From NCBI GenBank assembly GCA_026415415.1, contig JAOAHE010000015.1, forward strand, positions 1 through 34,327: DNA of 34,327 nucleotides. Reading direction: 5' to 3'. Within the stretch, counting starts at the first letter, position 1, and each line of letters opens with the position of its first letter. Of this stretch, positions 24,818-34,208 are shown in pieces. Origin of the DNA: Thermodesulfovibrionales bacterium. GTDB taxonomy: Bacteria > Nitrospirota > Thermodesulfovibrionia > Thermodesulfovibrionales > Dissulfurispiraceae. Below the pieces are notes generated by a model. The model searched no databases, was not told the DNA's origin, and saw nothing but the letters and a program-made list of their open reading frames with translations. The position numbers and the translations under genes were made by a program.

Positions 24818-25705
24818 TTGCTAACAGTATTTCTGCAGTTTCTTTTCTCAGGGCTAACCGTTGGAGCTGTATATGCCTTGGTAGGGATGGGGTTTAATAT
24901 TATTTATAATGCTACCTCTATAATTAATCTGGCTCAAGGTGAGTTTGTTGTTATTGGTGGTTTAATGATGTGGTTTTTTACCTCATCTGTTAAGCTCCCT
25001 TTTGTTTTATCAGTTTTGCTTACCATTTTAACAGCCGGATTGATAGCTTTTTTGATGGAAAGACTTACTATAAGACCTATTCAGAAAACTGACTTACTTC
25101 TCATGATAATGATTACTATATCTGTCTCAATAGTTTTAAGGGGTCTTTTAATGTTTAAGTTTGGTAAGGACCCTTATGGGTATCCTCCTTTTACTGAAGG
25201 TGAACCTATAAGCATTTTTGGTGCTATCATTCAACAGCAGGCATTGTGGGTAATAGGGGTCACAGCGGTAAGTATTGTTTTACTTTATATATTCTTCAAT
25301 AAGACATTAATTGGCAAAGCTATGAAAGCTTGTGCTGTAGATCCTGTAGCTGCAAGACTTGTAGGGATTAATGTGTCACAGATGGTTATGCTTTCTTTTA
25401 TCTTAAGCGGGGTAGTAGGGGCAATAGGCGGTATAGCTATTACCCCAATATCTTTAATGGAATATGATAAAGGTCCAATGTTGGCAGTTAAAGGATTTTG
25501 TGCAGCTATTTTAGGTGGACTTGGAAGAGGCAGAGGTGCCATAGTAGGTGGTTTTACAATAGGGGTCCTTGAATCTATGACAGCGGGATACTTACACTCA
25601 GGCTTAAAGGATGCAGTTGCTCTTATAATCTTACTTTTAGTTTTATTTTATAAACCAGCAGGTATTTTTGGCAGTAGCGCGATAGCACGTTTGAGAAAAT
25701 TTTAA
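24818..25705 (+). CDS. livH: Branched-chain amino acid ABC permease LivH
   Basis: Inner-membrane permease of a HAAT-type importer. The 295-residue protein has about eight membrane segments, starts LQFLFSGLTVGAVYALVGMG, and has the LivH signature NATSIINLAQGEFV plus the cytoplasmic loop GKAMKACAVDPVAARLVGINV that contacts the ATPases. It begins with TTG, with GAGGT about ten bases upstream. First gene of livHMGF. No LivK substrate-binding gene is adjacent, so specificity is unknown; leucine/isoleucine/valine, urea or aromatic compounds are all possible. Confidence 0.93.
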   Translation: MLTVFLQFLFSGLTVGAVYALVGMGFNIIYNATSIINLAQGEFVVIGGLMMWFFTSSVKLPFVLSVLLTILTAGLIAFLMERLTIRPIQKTDLLLMIMITISVSIVLRGLLMFKFGKDPYGYPPFTEGEPISIFGAIIQQQALWVIGVTAVSIVLLYIFFNKTLIGKAMKACAVDPVAARLVGINVSQMVMLSFILSGVVGAIGGIAITPISLMEYDKGPMLAVKGFCAAILGGLGRGRGAIVGGFTIGVLESMTAGYLHSGLKDAVALIILLLVLFYKPAGIFGSSAIARLRKF

Positions 25706-25711
25706 GAAGAT

Positions 25712-26644
25712 ATGAATAAAGATAATATTATCGCTCTTACAGTATTGGTTATCTTAATAGTCTTTTTCCCCCTTTTATCACCAAGTCCTTATAACTTAAG
25801 TATAGCTATTTTTGCTGGAATAAATGCACTTCTTGCAATAGGATTGTCTATCTTGATGGGATACGCTGGCCAGATTTCTCTTGGTCAAGCAGGTTTTTAT
25901 GGTATAGGTGCTTATGTTTCAGCAATATTAAGTCTGAAAGCAGGGATACCTGTACTTTTGAGCATCTTATTTGCAGCTTCTGTTGCTGGGATTTCAGCTG
26001 TATTATTGGCGGTTCCTGCATTGAGACTTAGGGGGCATTATTTAGCTGTAGCTACCTTAGGCTTTGGAGAGATTATTTATATAATTTTGAATGAGTTTGG
26101 ACCTGGTGGGCCATCTGGCTTTGGTGATATCCCACGATTATCTATTTTAGGTTATTTTTTTGATTCTTCTACTAATTTCTTTTATCTAACTTGGACAGTA
26201 GTTACTTTAGCAATGATTTTCTCAATTAATTTGATTGATTCAAGAATAGGAAGAGCATTGCGTGCAATGCATGATAGTGAGATTGCTTGCAAAGCCATGG
26301 GGCTTGATATTGTCTCTTTAAAGATAAAGGTTTTTGTATTGAGTGCAATTTTTGCGTCTTTGGCAGGGAGCCTTTATGCACATTATGTTACTTTTGTTAG
26401 TCCAAGCTCTTTTTCTCTCTTTCATTCTGTATTAATAGTTATGATGGCAGTTTTAGGGGGGATTAACAATCTTTGGGGAGCTATCTTAGGAGCTATAATA
26501 ATAACTATTTTGCCTGAGCTATTAAGAAAATTTGAGGAGTTTGATGTTCTTGTATATGGTTTAATACTTACATTTTCTTTATTGTTTTTTAGGAAAGGAC
26601 TTGTGCCGATCTTTATTGATAAGTTAAAAAAACTGAGGGCATGA
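25712..26644 (+). CDS. livM: Branched-chain amino acid ABC permease LivM
   Basis: Second permease subunit, 310 residues with about eight to ten membrane segments. It carries GYAGQISLGQAGFYGIGAYV, RLRGHYLAVATLGFGEI and the coupling loop IGRALRAMHDSEIACKAMGLD, all typical of LivM. It follows livH by six bases and precedes livG by three. Confidence 0.93.
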   Translation: MNKDNIIALTVLVILIVFFPLLSPSPYNLSIAIFAGINALLAIGLSILMGYAGQISLGQAGFYGIGAYVSAILSLKAGIPVLLSILFAASVAGISAVLLAVPALRLRGHYLAVATLGFGEIIYIILNEFGPGGPSGFGDIPRLSILGYFFDSSTNFFYLTWTVVTLAMIFSINLIDSRIGRALRAMHDSEIACKAMGLDIVSLKIKVFVLSAIFASLAGSLYAHYVTFVSPSSFSLFHSVLIVMMAVLGGINNLWGAILGAIIITILPELLRKFEEFDVLVYGLILTFSLLFFRKGLVPIFIDKLKKLRA

Positions 26645-26647
26645 TTC

Positions 26648-27406
26648 TTGCTTAATGTCAACGGTATAACTAAGATTTTTGGTGGACTGGTGGCACTTAA
26701 GGACGTTTCTTTCTCAGTCCAAGAGGGCTATATTAGTGCCTTAATAGGTCCAAATGGAGCTGGAAAGACAACCCTTATGAATATTATAAGTGGAATACTA
26801 ACCCCTGATAAGGGAAAGATATTTTTTGAGGACCAAGAAATCAGCAATCTTCAATCTGTTAGAATCGCTAAGATGGGGATATCTCGGACTTTTCAACATC
26901 TTGAAGTATTTTCTAATTTATCAGTGCTTGAAAATGTTATGGTTGCTCGGTACACTAAGACTAAATCTGGTTTTATATCTTCAGGATTAAAACTGCCATT
27001 TGCAAAGAAAGAGGAACTAACTGCTAAGAAGAAATGTGAGGAAATCCTTGATTATATAGGACTTTACAATAGAAAGAATGAAATAGCCTCTAATTTGCCC
27101 ATTGGTGAACAAAGAACCTTAGAAATCGCACGTGCTCTTGCTACTGAGCCTAAACTTTTATTGCTTGATGAGCCTGCAGCAGGACTTAATATAAAAGAGA
27201 CAAAGATGCTCGGTGAGACAATCAAGAGAATTCGCCAGGAAAAGGGTATAACTATCTTACTCGTTGATCATGACATGGAACTTGTTATGAAGATAAGTGA
27301 TTGGATTACAGTTTTAAATTTTGGTGAGGTCATAGCAGATGGCAAACCTTCTGATGTTCAAAAAGACCCTGTTGTTATAAAAGCTTATCTTGGAGAGGAA
27401 CTATGA
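26648..27406 (+). CDS. livG: Branched-chain amino acid ABC ATPase LivG
   Basis: ATP-binding subunit of the importer. Walker A is GPNGAGKT (34-41), the signature is NLPIGEQRTLEIARALA (variant IGEQ in place of SGGQ, normal for LivG), and Walker B is LLLLDEPAAGLN. The long insert after VMVARY is typical of LivG. Starts with TTG; GAGGG lies about nine bases before. The stop overlaps the livF start (ATGA). Confidence 0.94.
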   Translation: MLNVNGITKIFGGLVALKDVSFSVQEGYISALIGPNGAGKTTLMNIISGILTPDKGKIFFEDQEISNLQSVRIAKMGISRTFQHLEVFSNLSVLENVMVARYTKTKSGFISSGLKLPFAKKEELTAKKKCEEILDYIGLYNRKNEIASNLPIGEQRTLEIARALATEPKLLLLDEPAAGLNIKETKMLGETIKRIRQEKGITILLVDHDMELVMKISDWITVLNFGEVIADGKPSDVQKDPVVIKAYLGEEL

Positions 27407-28146
27407 CCGCTGATACAATGCTAGTGCTCAAAAATGTAGATGTGCATTATGGAAAGATTCATGCTATAAAGAGACTATCTTTACATGTAAACAGAGGCGA
27501 AATAGTTGCTTTGATAGGGGGTAATGGCGCTGGGAAAACAACCCTTTTATCAGCTATTTCAGGGTTGCTAAGGGTTACATCTGGAGAGATAAAATATAAT
27601 AATATAATGATTAATAACCTCCCAGCAGAGGAGATTGTAAAGAAAGGCATCTCTCACGTCCCTGAGAGGGGGCTTGTTTTTAAGCCCTTAACTGTTGAGG
27701 ATAACTTATTATTAGGAGCTTATCATCTCTACTCTTTTGCTAATAGAAACGAATATAAAAAAGATCTTCTTCAGGTATATAAGATGTTCCCTGTGCTTGA
27801 AGAAAGGAGAAAACAACTTGCAGGTACCCTATCTGGTGGTGAACAACAGATGCTTGCTATTGCCAGAGCTTTGATGGCTAAACCAAAGTTGTTGCTTCTT
27901 GATGAACCAAGCATGGGATTAGCCCCTTTAATAGTTAAAGAGATTTTGGCTTATATAAAAAGGCTGAGGGATAATCATGGCTTGACTGTTCTTTTGGTTG
28001 AACAAAATGCTCGTAGCGCATTACAGATTGCTGATAAAGGTTATGTTTTGGAGACAGGAAGAGTTTTACTGCAAGGCTCTGCAGAAGACCTTCTTGCCAA
28101 TAGAGATGTTCAAAGAGCTTATCTTGGTAGAGATTTAGACACATAA
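27403..28146 (+). CDS. livF: Branched-chain amino acid ABC ATPase LivF
   Basis: Second ATPase of the importer, 247 residues. Walker A GGNGAGKT (39-46), signature LSGGEQQMLAIARALM and Walker B LLLLDEPSMGL, with VPERGLVF typical of LivF. It overlaps livG by four bases and ends the liv operon; recR starts 25 bases later and may be read through. Confidence 0.94.
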   Translation: MTADTMLVLKNVDVHYGKIHAIKRLSLHVNRGEIVALIGGNGAGKTTLLSAISGLLRVTSGEIKYNNIMINNLPAEEIVKKGISHVPERGLVFKPLTVEDNLLLGAYHLYSFANRNEYKKDLLQVYKMFPVLEERRKQLAGTLSGGEQQMLAIARALMAKPKLLLLDEPSMGLAPLIVKEILAYIKRLRDNHGLTVLLVEQNARSALQIADKGYVLETGRVLLQGSAEDLLANRDVQRAYLGRDLDT

Positions 28147-28171
28147 TAGTTGACATCGTTTTTTAAAAGAT

Positions 28172-28765
28172 ATGGCTATAAATATAATAGATGAGTTAGT
28201 AGATAATTTAACAAAGTTACCTGGTATCGGCCGAAAAACAGCCCAGAGGCTATCTTTTTTTATATTAAGCATGTCTGATACTGAGGCAAAAAGGTTAGCA
28301 GAGGCGATTATAAATTTAAAAGAAAAAGCTCTATTTTGTTCTATTTGCTTTAATATAACTGATAAAGACCCTTGTCATATATGCTCTGATAACTTGAGAG
28401 ATAGAAAAACTATTTGTGTAGTAGAAGAACCAAGTAATATTGTAGCTATTGAAAGAACTAAGATCTTCAAAGGGTTGTATCATGTGCTTTTAGGGGCTTT
28501 GTCTCCTTCAGAAGGTATTACTCCAGAGAGATTGAAGATTAAAGAACTTCTATCAAGGGTTACAGAAGGAGAAATTCAAGAGGTGATTATAGCTACAAAC
28601 CCAAATACAAAAGGGGAGTTAACAGCAAGTTATCTCAAGGATGTCTTAAAGGCATATAATATTAAGGTAAGCAGAATTGCTTATGGGTTACCTATAGGTA
28701 GTGATATAGAGTTTGCTGACGAGGTTACCCTCTCGAAATCTCTTGAAGGCAGAAGGGCTTTATAA
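28172..28765 (+). CDS. recR: Recombination mediator RecR
   Basis: Zinc protein of the RecFOR pathway that helps load RecA on gapped DNA. The 197-residue protein has a helix-hairpin-helix (LPGIGRKTAQRLSFF), a C4 zinc finger (Cys56, 59, 68, 71) and a Toprim domain beginning ICVVEEPSNIVAIE. Full length. In many bacteria it follows dnaX-ybaB; here it follows liv and precedes tilS. Confidence 0.95.
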   Translation: MAINIIDELVDNLTKLPGIGRKTAQRLSFFILSMSDTEAKRLAEAIINLKEKALFCSICFNITDKDPCHICSDNLRDRKTICVVEEPSNIVAIERTKIFKGLYHVLLGALSPSEGITPERLKIKELLSRVTEGEIQEVIIATNPNTKGELTASYLKDVLKAYNIKVSRIAYGLPIGSDIEFADEVTLSKSLEGRRAL

Positions 28766-28779
28766 ATAGGCTTTTTACC

Positions 28780-30159
28780 ATGGATCTAATACAAAAAGTC
28801 AGAGATACAATATCTAAATTCAATATGATTTTTAGAAATGATATAATCCTGATAGCTTTATCAGGAGGTGCTGACTCTGTATGTCTTTTGAAAGTTTTAT
28901 CTGAACTTAAAGACGAGTTTGAGTTAAAGCTTAACTCTCTTTATATTGACCATGGATTAAGACCTGATGAAATACCACTTGAGATAGAATTCTGTAGTAG
29001 ACTCTCTGAATCCTTAAAGATCCCTTTTATGATTAGAAAGGTAGATGTTTTGGGTTACTCAAAAGGTGAAAAGATGACTAAGCAACAGGCAGCAAGGGAA
29101 TTAAGATATATGGTCTTTAATGAAGTTGCCTTTGAAATAAAAGCTGATAAGATCGCTTTGGGGCATACTGCTGATGATCAGGCTGAAACGCTACTTTTAA
29201 GATTGATTAGAGGATCAGGATCTTTGGGATTAGCTGGCATACCACCAGTAAGACAAAAGATAATTAGACCATTAATAGAGATTGAAAGAAAGGATATCGA
29301 AGCGTTTTTAGATGAAAATAACATAGCTTTCGTTGTTGATTCGTCAAATTTGTTAGATAGATATATTCGCAATAAAGTGAGAAATTTCCTTATACCAGAG
29401 ATAAAAAAGATAAACCCTTCTATCGTTAATACTTTACAAAAAACTTCAGAGATTTTTAGAGATGAAGAGAGATATTTTGAGGTTATGGTTACTAAAACTA
29501 TGATGAAGATGATAAGTAGAAAAACAGATAACCATATAGAACTCTTTTTAACCCCTTTTGAGGTAATAGATACTGTATTAATGAGAAGAGTTCTTCGTAG
29601 AGCTATTGATGCAACAAGAGGTTTAAGAGGAATAAATTTTATACATATTGAAGATATTATATCTTTGATAAAGAAGGGTAAGGCAGGAGACAGACTTTAT
29701 CTGCCTAATAATATAAGAGTAATTAAGGGCTATTCAATTTTAACTATTACTTGCCAGCAGCCTAATAAATTAGACACCTATACTTTATATGAACCTAAGA
29801 GTATCTATCTTAAAGAGGCTTCATTAACTTTAAGTTGTAAGGTGATTGATATTAAAGGGATAGATAAGGAAGTAGCTTCAAAAAAGGTTGCCTACTTAGA
29901 TGCTGATAAAATTAATTTTCCTCTTAAGATAAGAAGTAGAAAAGAAGGAGATTATTTCTATCCCTTTGGTTTGGGCAAGAGGAAAAAACTTCAAGATTTT
30001 TTTGTTGATGAAAAAATTCCACGCGATGAAAGAGATATAGTGCCTTTATTGATAAATGACAATGGAGATATTTTATGGGTGTCAGGCTATAGGATAGATG
30101 ATAGATATAAAATTAATAAAGATACTAAAAGGGTACTAAAATGCACTATAGATTATTAA
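28780..30159 (+). CDS. tilS: tRNA(Ile) lysidine synthetase TilS
   Basis: Converts the wobble cytidine of tRNA(Ile, CAU) to lysidine. The N-terminal ATP-pyrophosphatase loop is LSGGADS (27-33); YIDHGLRPDE, LGHTADDQAETLLLRL and the LVVDSSN-type segment match TilS. The C-terminal TilS domain (about 385-459) is present, with RSRKEGDYFYPFGLGKRKKLQDFF. The 459-residue length is normal. Starts 15 bases after recR. Confidence 0.95.
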   Translation: MDLIQKVRDTISKFNMIFRNDIILIALSGGADSVCLLKVLSELKDEFELKLNSLYIDHGLRPDEIPLEIEFCSRLSESLKIPFMIRKVDVLGYSKGEKMTKQQAARELRYMVFNEVAFEIKADKIALGHTADDQAETLLLRLIRGSGSLGLAGIPPVRQKIIRPLIEIERKDIEAFLDENNIAFVVDSSNLLDRYIRNKVRNFLIPEIKKINPSIVNTLQKTSEIFRDEERYFEVMVTKTMMKMISRKTDNHIELFLTPFEVIDTVLMRRVLRRAIDATRGLRGINFIHIEDIISLIKKGKAGDRLYLPNNIRVIKGYSILTITCQQPNKLDTYTLYEPKSIYLKEASLTLSCKVIDIKGIDKEVASKKVAYLDADKINFPLKIRSRKEGDYFYPFGLGKRKKLQDFFVDEKIPRDERDIVPLLINDNGDILWVSGYRIDDRYKINKDTKRVLKCTIDY

Positions 30160-30239
30160 TCAGTTCCAGACTTTAAGAGTAGTAATTATTAAATTCTAAT
30201 CATAAGATTTTAGGGTTCATTAGTTTAAGGAGGAGAGAG

Positions 30240-31673
30240 ATGAGAAGAAAGATATATTTAACTAAAACTAAAAGCTTAATTATTTGTCTGACTATCGTTA
30301 CCTTTCTATTTACTTTTTCAGCTTTGTTAGAGGCTCAGGGGGGTTATTCACCAAGGGTTTTAGAGCAGCTTGGGGATGCTATGGCAGATGTAGTTGATCA
30401 TGTTAAACCGTCTATAGTGAATATATCAACTACAAGGGTTATTAAAGCTCAGCGACATCCTTTCTTTGATGATCCTTTTTTCCGTAGATTCTTTGGAGAT
30501 GAACTACAAAGACAGCAAAAGAGGAAAGTTACTAATCTTGGATCGGGAGTAATAGCGACCTCTGATGGTTATATCCTGACAAATAACCATGTTATAGAGG
30601 GCGCGGAGGATATTTTAGTTAAGCTTGCAAATAACAAAGAATATAAGGGTAAGGTAGTAGGTTCAGATAAAAGAACAGATCTTGCTGTAATTAAGATAGA
30701 AGAGAGAAATCTTCCTACATTAAGATGGGGGGACTCTGACAAGTTAAGGGCAGGAGAGCTTGTCCTCGCTATTGGCAATCCTTATGGGTTAAATCAAACC
30801 ATAACAATGGGTATAATCAGTGCTTTAGGAAGGTCAGGGATCGGTATAACTGACTACGAAGACTTTATTCAGACAGATGCAGCTATTAACCCAGGCAATT
30901 CAGGAGGTGCTCTTGTTAACTTAAAGGGGGAATTAGTAGGGATTAATACTGCTATTTTTTCTACAACAGGTGGCTATCAAGGAATAGGGTTTGCCATACC
31001 CTCAAATATGGCTAAAAGCATAATGGAAAGCATAATTAGTCGCGGTAAGGTTGTAAGGGGATGGCTGGGAGTAAATATCCAACCTCTTACACCAGATCTC
31101 GTTAAGCAGTTTAAACTCAAAGATGAAAAAGGTGTTTTATTATCTGATATAGTTGAAGGAGGACCAGCAGAGAAAGCCGCTCTTAAAAAAGGGGATGTGA
31201 TAGTAGAATATGATGGTAAAAAGGTAGAGAATCCTTTTCAACTAAGAAATATGGTTGCAGCTACAGCACCTGGCAAATCGGTGGATATTAAGATAATAAG
31301 AGATGGAAGGCCGCTTACTTTGAAAGTAATTATAGGTGAGTTACCCGCTGATTTTAACATAGCCTTAGGACAGCAAACCCAAAATACTTTTAGGGGCATT
31401 ACTATTCAAGATCTAACAGAAGAGTTCTTTAAGAAAGAAGGTATAACAAAGAAGATAAAAGGAGTGGTAGTTGTAAATATTGCTGATGATAGCCCAGCTT
31501 GGGGGAGATTGAACGAAGGAGACATTATAATAGAGGTGAACAGACAAGCTATTTCAAATTCTAAAGAATTTAATGCTATAGTATCTAAAATAGCTCCAGA
31601 AAAAGAAGTTTTATTCACTATAATTAGAGAAGGCTCTTCACTATTTACAGTGATACCTTCAACTTCTAATTGA
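30240..31673 (+). CDS. degQ: Periplasmic serine protease, DegP/DegQ (HtrA) family
   Basis: Protein quality-control protease of the periplasm. A signal peptide (about 1-32) is followed by the trypsin-like domain with the catalytic triad His117 (TNNHVI), Asp147 (RTDLAV) and Ser221 (GNSGGAL). Two PDZ domains follow (about 270-365 and 385-470), with RGWLGVNIQPL at the start of the first. The 477-residue length is standard. AAGGAGG precedes the ATG. Specific assignment to DegP rather than DegQ cannot be made by eye. Probably monocistronic, ended by the hairpin at 31688-31733. Confidence 0.95.
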   Translation: MRRKIYLTKTKSLIICLTIVTFLFTFSALLEAQGGYSPRVLEQLGDAMADVVDHVKPSIVNISTTRVIKAQRHPFFDDPFFRRFFGDELQRQQKRKVTNLGSGVIATSDGYILTNNHVIEGAEDILVKLANNKEYKGKVVGSDKRTDLAVIKIEERNLPTLRWGDSDKLRAGELVLAIGNPYGLNQTITMGIISALGRSGIGITDYEDFIQTDAAINPGNSGGALVNLKGELVGINTAIFSTTGGYQGIGFAIPSNMAKSIMESIISRGKVVRGWLGVNIQPLTPDLVKQFKLKDEKGVLLSDIVEGGPAEKAALKKGDVIVEYDGKKVENPFQLRNMVAATAPGKSVDIKIIRDGRPLTLKVIIGELPADFNIALGQQTQNTFRGITIQDLTEEFFKKEGITKKIKGVVVVNIADDSPAWGRLNEGDIIIEVNRQAISNSKEFNAIVSKIAPEKEVLFTIIREGSSLFTVIPSTSN

Positions 31674-31687
31674 TTAGACATTTTTTT

Positions 31688-31733
31688 AATCCCAACAGAT
31701 AGGGATTGATCTTAATCCCCATCTGTTGGGATT
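31688..31733. terminator. Long hairpin between convergent degQ and hemW
   Basis: Outer stem of 13 bp (31688-31700 with 31721-31733), then one mismatch and an inner stem GGGATT/AATCCC (31702-31707 with 31714-31719) around a six-base loop. The plus strand continues ATTATTTAATT. The outer arm covers part of the hemW stop codon. Likely ends both transcripts. Confidence 0.75.
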
Positions 31734-32892
31734 ATTTAATTGTATCAATAAGATTTATAATTACCTCATTACTTAATAGTAAACCTCTTTTAGTGAGCAT
31801 AACTTTGTTTTTTTGTCGTTTTAATAAGTTTTGGTTTATAAGACTTTCTATTTTTGGTTTCATCTGAGCAAGTATGTTGGGAGGTAATTTTTTTAAGTTT
31901 ATACCTTGTGTTTTTCTTAAACCAAGAAATATTAATTCTTTTATCTTGTCTGCATGGCTTAATTTGATAGACTCAGTTAAGGGAATAACCCCCTTAGAAA
32001 TAGATTTAATGTAGTCATTAATATCTTTAACATTGCAATATCTTAACCCCCCTATATAAGAGTGTGCCCCTGCACCTATTCCTACGTAGTTTCCGCTATC
32101 CCAATAATTTAGGTTATGTCTACAGTAAAAACCTACTTTTGAAAAGTTTGAGATCTCATAATGTTTAAACCCATTTTTTTCTAATATGCTTTTTCCTAAG
32201 TGATACATATCTATTACTAAGTCTTCATCAGGTAGTACTAACTTTTTTGATTTAATCTTTTTATAAATTGGGGTATCTGTCTCAATAATTAATTCATATA
32301 TTGAGATATGCTGAGGTTCTGTATTAATAATCTTCATAAGGGTATCTTGCCAATGTAGTAGTTCATCTTTGTTATCTTTTTGGTTGATATTTTGAGGGAT
32401 ACCATATATAAGATCAACAGAGATATTTTTAAATCCAGCTTTTTTAAGCAAGTCAATGGTCTCTAAAGCTTTTTCTGCGGTATGGCTACGCCCTAAGATT
32501 TTTAACTGTCTATCAACCAAGGATTGAATACCTACACTTATTCTGTTTATATCTAATGATCTGATACCTAATATTTTATCTTTATTTAAGCTCTCTGGGT
32601 TTGCCTCTATCGTGATTTCTACATCTCTTTGAATTGTAAGATTTTCCTTTATAGACTTAAATAGTTTTTTTAGTAAATCTAATCTCAATATGGTTGGAGT
32701 ACCTCCCCCTATATAAATAGCTTTGAGAGCATCTAACATTTTTTTCTTAAGAGAAATTTCCTCTATAACAGCACTGATATAGTCTTGAGCAGCTTTTTCA
32801 TTAAACTCTATAGAATAAAAGTCACAGTAAAAACATTTTTTTCTGCAAAAAGGTATGTGTATATAAAGATATAAGGCTTTAGAATTAGTCAT
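31732..32892 (-). CDS. hemW: HemW-type radical SAM heme chaperone
   Basis: Radical SAM protein related to oxygen-independent coproporphyrinogen oxidase, now regarded as a heme chaperone. The cluster motif is CRKKCFYCDF (Cys16, 20, 23) and GGGTPT, VSVGIQSLVDRQLKILGRSH, SVDLIYGIPQ and a C-terminal HemW domain are present. The 386-residue length fits HemW and not HemN (about 450). It lies 26 bases downstream of the GGDEF gene. Confidence 0.92.
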   Translation of the reverse strand: MTNSKALYLYIHIPFCRKKCFYCDFYSIEFNEKAAQDYISAVIEEISLKKKMLDALKAIYIGGGTPTILRLDLLKKLFKSIKENLTIQRDVEITIEANPESLNKDKILGIRSLDINRISVGIQSLVDRQLKILGRSHTAEKALETIDLLKKAGFKNISVDLIYGIPQNINQKDNKDELLHWQDTLMKIINTEPQHISIYELIIETDTPIYKKIKSKKLVLPDEDLVIDMYHLGKSILEKNGFKHYEISNFSKVGFYCRHNLNYWDSGNYVGIGAGAHSYIGGLRYCNVKDINDYIKSISKGVIPLTESIKLSHADKIKELIFLGLRKTQGINLKKLPPNILAQMKPKIESLINQNLLKRQKNKVMLTKRGLLLSNEVIINLIDTIK

Positions 32893-32918
32893 TGTTGGAA
32901 GTTATAAGAAGGAAGGGT

Positions 32919-34208
32919 TCAGTGATTGTTAATTTTTCTTTTTTTCTTGTATTTATTTTCATACATCGTAGAGTCAGCCTTAGCTATTAGGTCTTCTAAA
33001 GATACAGGCATATCAGGGTCATAAATTGAGATGCCCACACTTAAGGAAATTTGATAGTCCTTTTTTGCCTCAAGGTTAAAGGCTTCAACATTTTCGTTTA
33101 GTCTTTTTGTGATGGTTTGGTGGTTAATATAACCCGTTTGTAAAGCAGATACTACAAACTCATCACCGCCATATCTGGCAATTATATCTGATTCTCTAAA
33201 AGTATTTTGCAAAATTGTAGCTGTATTTTTTAAGGCTTGATCCCCTTCAATATGACCATAGGTGTCGTTAATGTATTTCATATCATTTAAGTCAATGAAA
33301 AGTAGTAACATCTTTGCTTTAAGTCTATCAGCAGTCTTCATTAATTGTTCTGTAAGGGCGATAAAACCTCTACGATTATATATACCTGTAAGATCATCTA
33401 TAAGGGAAAGATTTTTAAGCAGTTGTTCTGTCGCTATTCTTTCTGAAATATCATGGGCTACATGAACCGAACCAGCTATATTTTTCTCTTTATTTAAGAT
33501 AGGCACAACAGAAACGTGAAAATATCCTTTTAAGTTTTGTTCATAAACATCAGCTGTGTGAGACTTACCATCCTTAAGAAGCTTACTGTGGGGACATATT
33601 ATTGGAGGTGCCTTAGAGCTATGGACTAACTCATAGCAATGCTTACCGATTGCGTCCTCACTTTTTATGCCAAGTCTTTCTAACATAGCTTTATTAATTT
33701 TTACTATTGTATGCTGAGTATCTAAAATGGCTATGAGGTCAGGTACTGCATTAAATGTCATTTCCCATTCTTCATTAGCCTTAGCACATTCATTAGCTTT
33801 TTGCGTAGCAAATTTATCTAAGGTGATATCATTTATTTGGGTTATGGTCCCAACAAAATTGTCATAGATAAAAGGGTATATAGAAACTTTTTGGTGCATG
33901 AACTCTGATATCTTTTTATTGATATAAGGAATTTTGATTAAATAGTTATGGTCTGAGGGTATGGAAAGGGTCTGTTTTGTTTTTAAAACTTCTTCAAAAT
34001 AGTTGATTAAATTTTCTTCAATTATTTCAGGGAATAAATCTGGAATTTTTTTACCTATTGTATCATGTCTTTTTAAATTTAAGTGCTTTTCAAACCATTT
34101 ATTGCAATACTGAATAATGAGCTTATCATCAGTTGCAAGTATGCCAAAATCGGTTGTCTCTTGAAGCCAGTTAGCAATAGCTTGATAGATTGTAGTTGTC
34201 TCTATCAT
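32919..34208 (-). CDS. PAS-PAS-GGDEF diguanylate cyclase
   Basis: Soluble sensor enzyme likely to make cyclic-di-GMP. Two PAS-like domains (about 10-130 and 145-260) precede a GGDEF domain (about 265-425). The active site is GGDEF (347-351), and the inhibitory I-site RXXD is intact as RESD (338-341), five residues upstream, so product inhibition is expected. The second PAS has KHCYELVHSSKAPPIICPHS, a Cys/His-rich segment that recurs in some sensory PAS domains and may bind a cofactor or metal. There is no membrane segment or signal. The ATG lacks a ribosome binding site; a short frame ends three bases before it. Confidence 0.9.
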   Translation of the reverse strand: MIETTTIYQAIANWLQETTDFGILATDDKLIIQYCNKWFEKHLNLKRHDTIGKKIPDLFPEIIEENLINYFEEVLKTKQTLSIPSDHNYLIKIPYINKKISEFMHQKVSIYPFIYDNFVGTITQINDITLDKFATQKANECAKANEEWEMTFNAVPDLIAILDTQHTIVKINKAMLERLGIKSEDAIGKHCYELVHSSKAPPIICPHSKLLKDGKSHTADVYEQNLKGYFHVSVVPILNKEKNIAGSVHVAHDISERIATEQLLKNLSLIDDLTGIYNRRGFIALTEQLMKTADRLKAKMLLLFIDLNDMKYINDTYGHIEGDQALKNTATILQNTFRESDIIARYGGDEFVVSALQTGYINHQTITKRLNENVEAFNLEAKKDYQISLSVGISIYDPDMPVSLEDLIAKADSTMYENKYKKKRKINNH

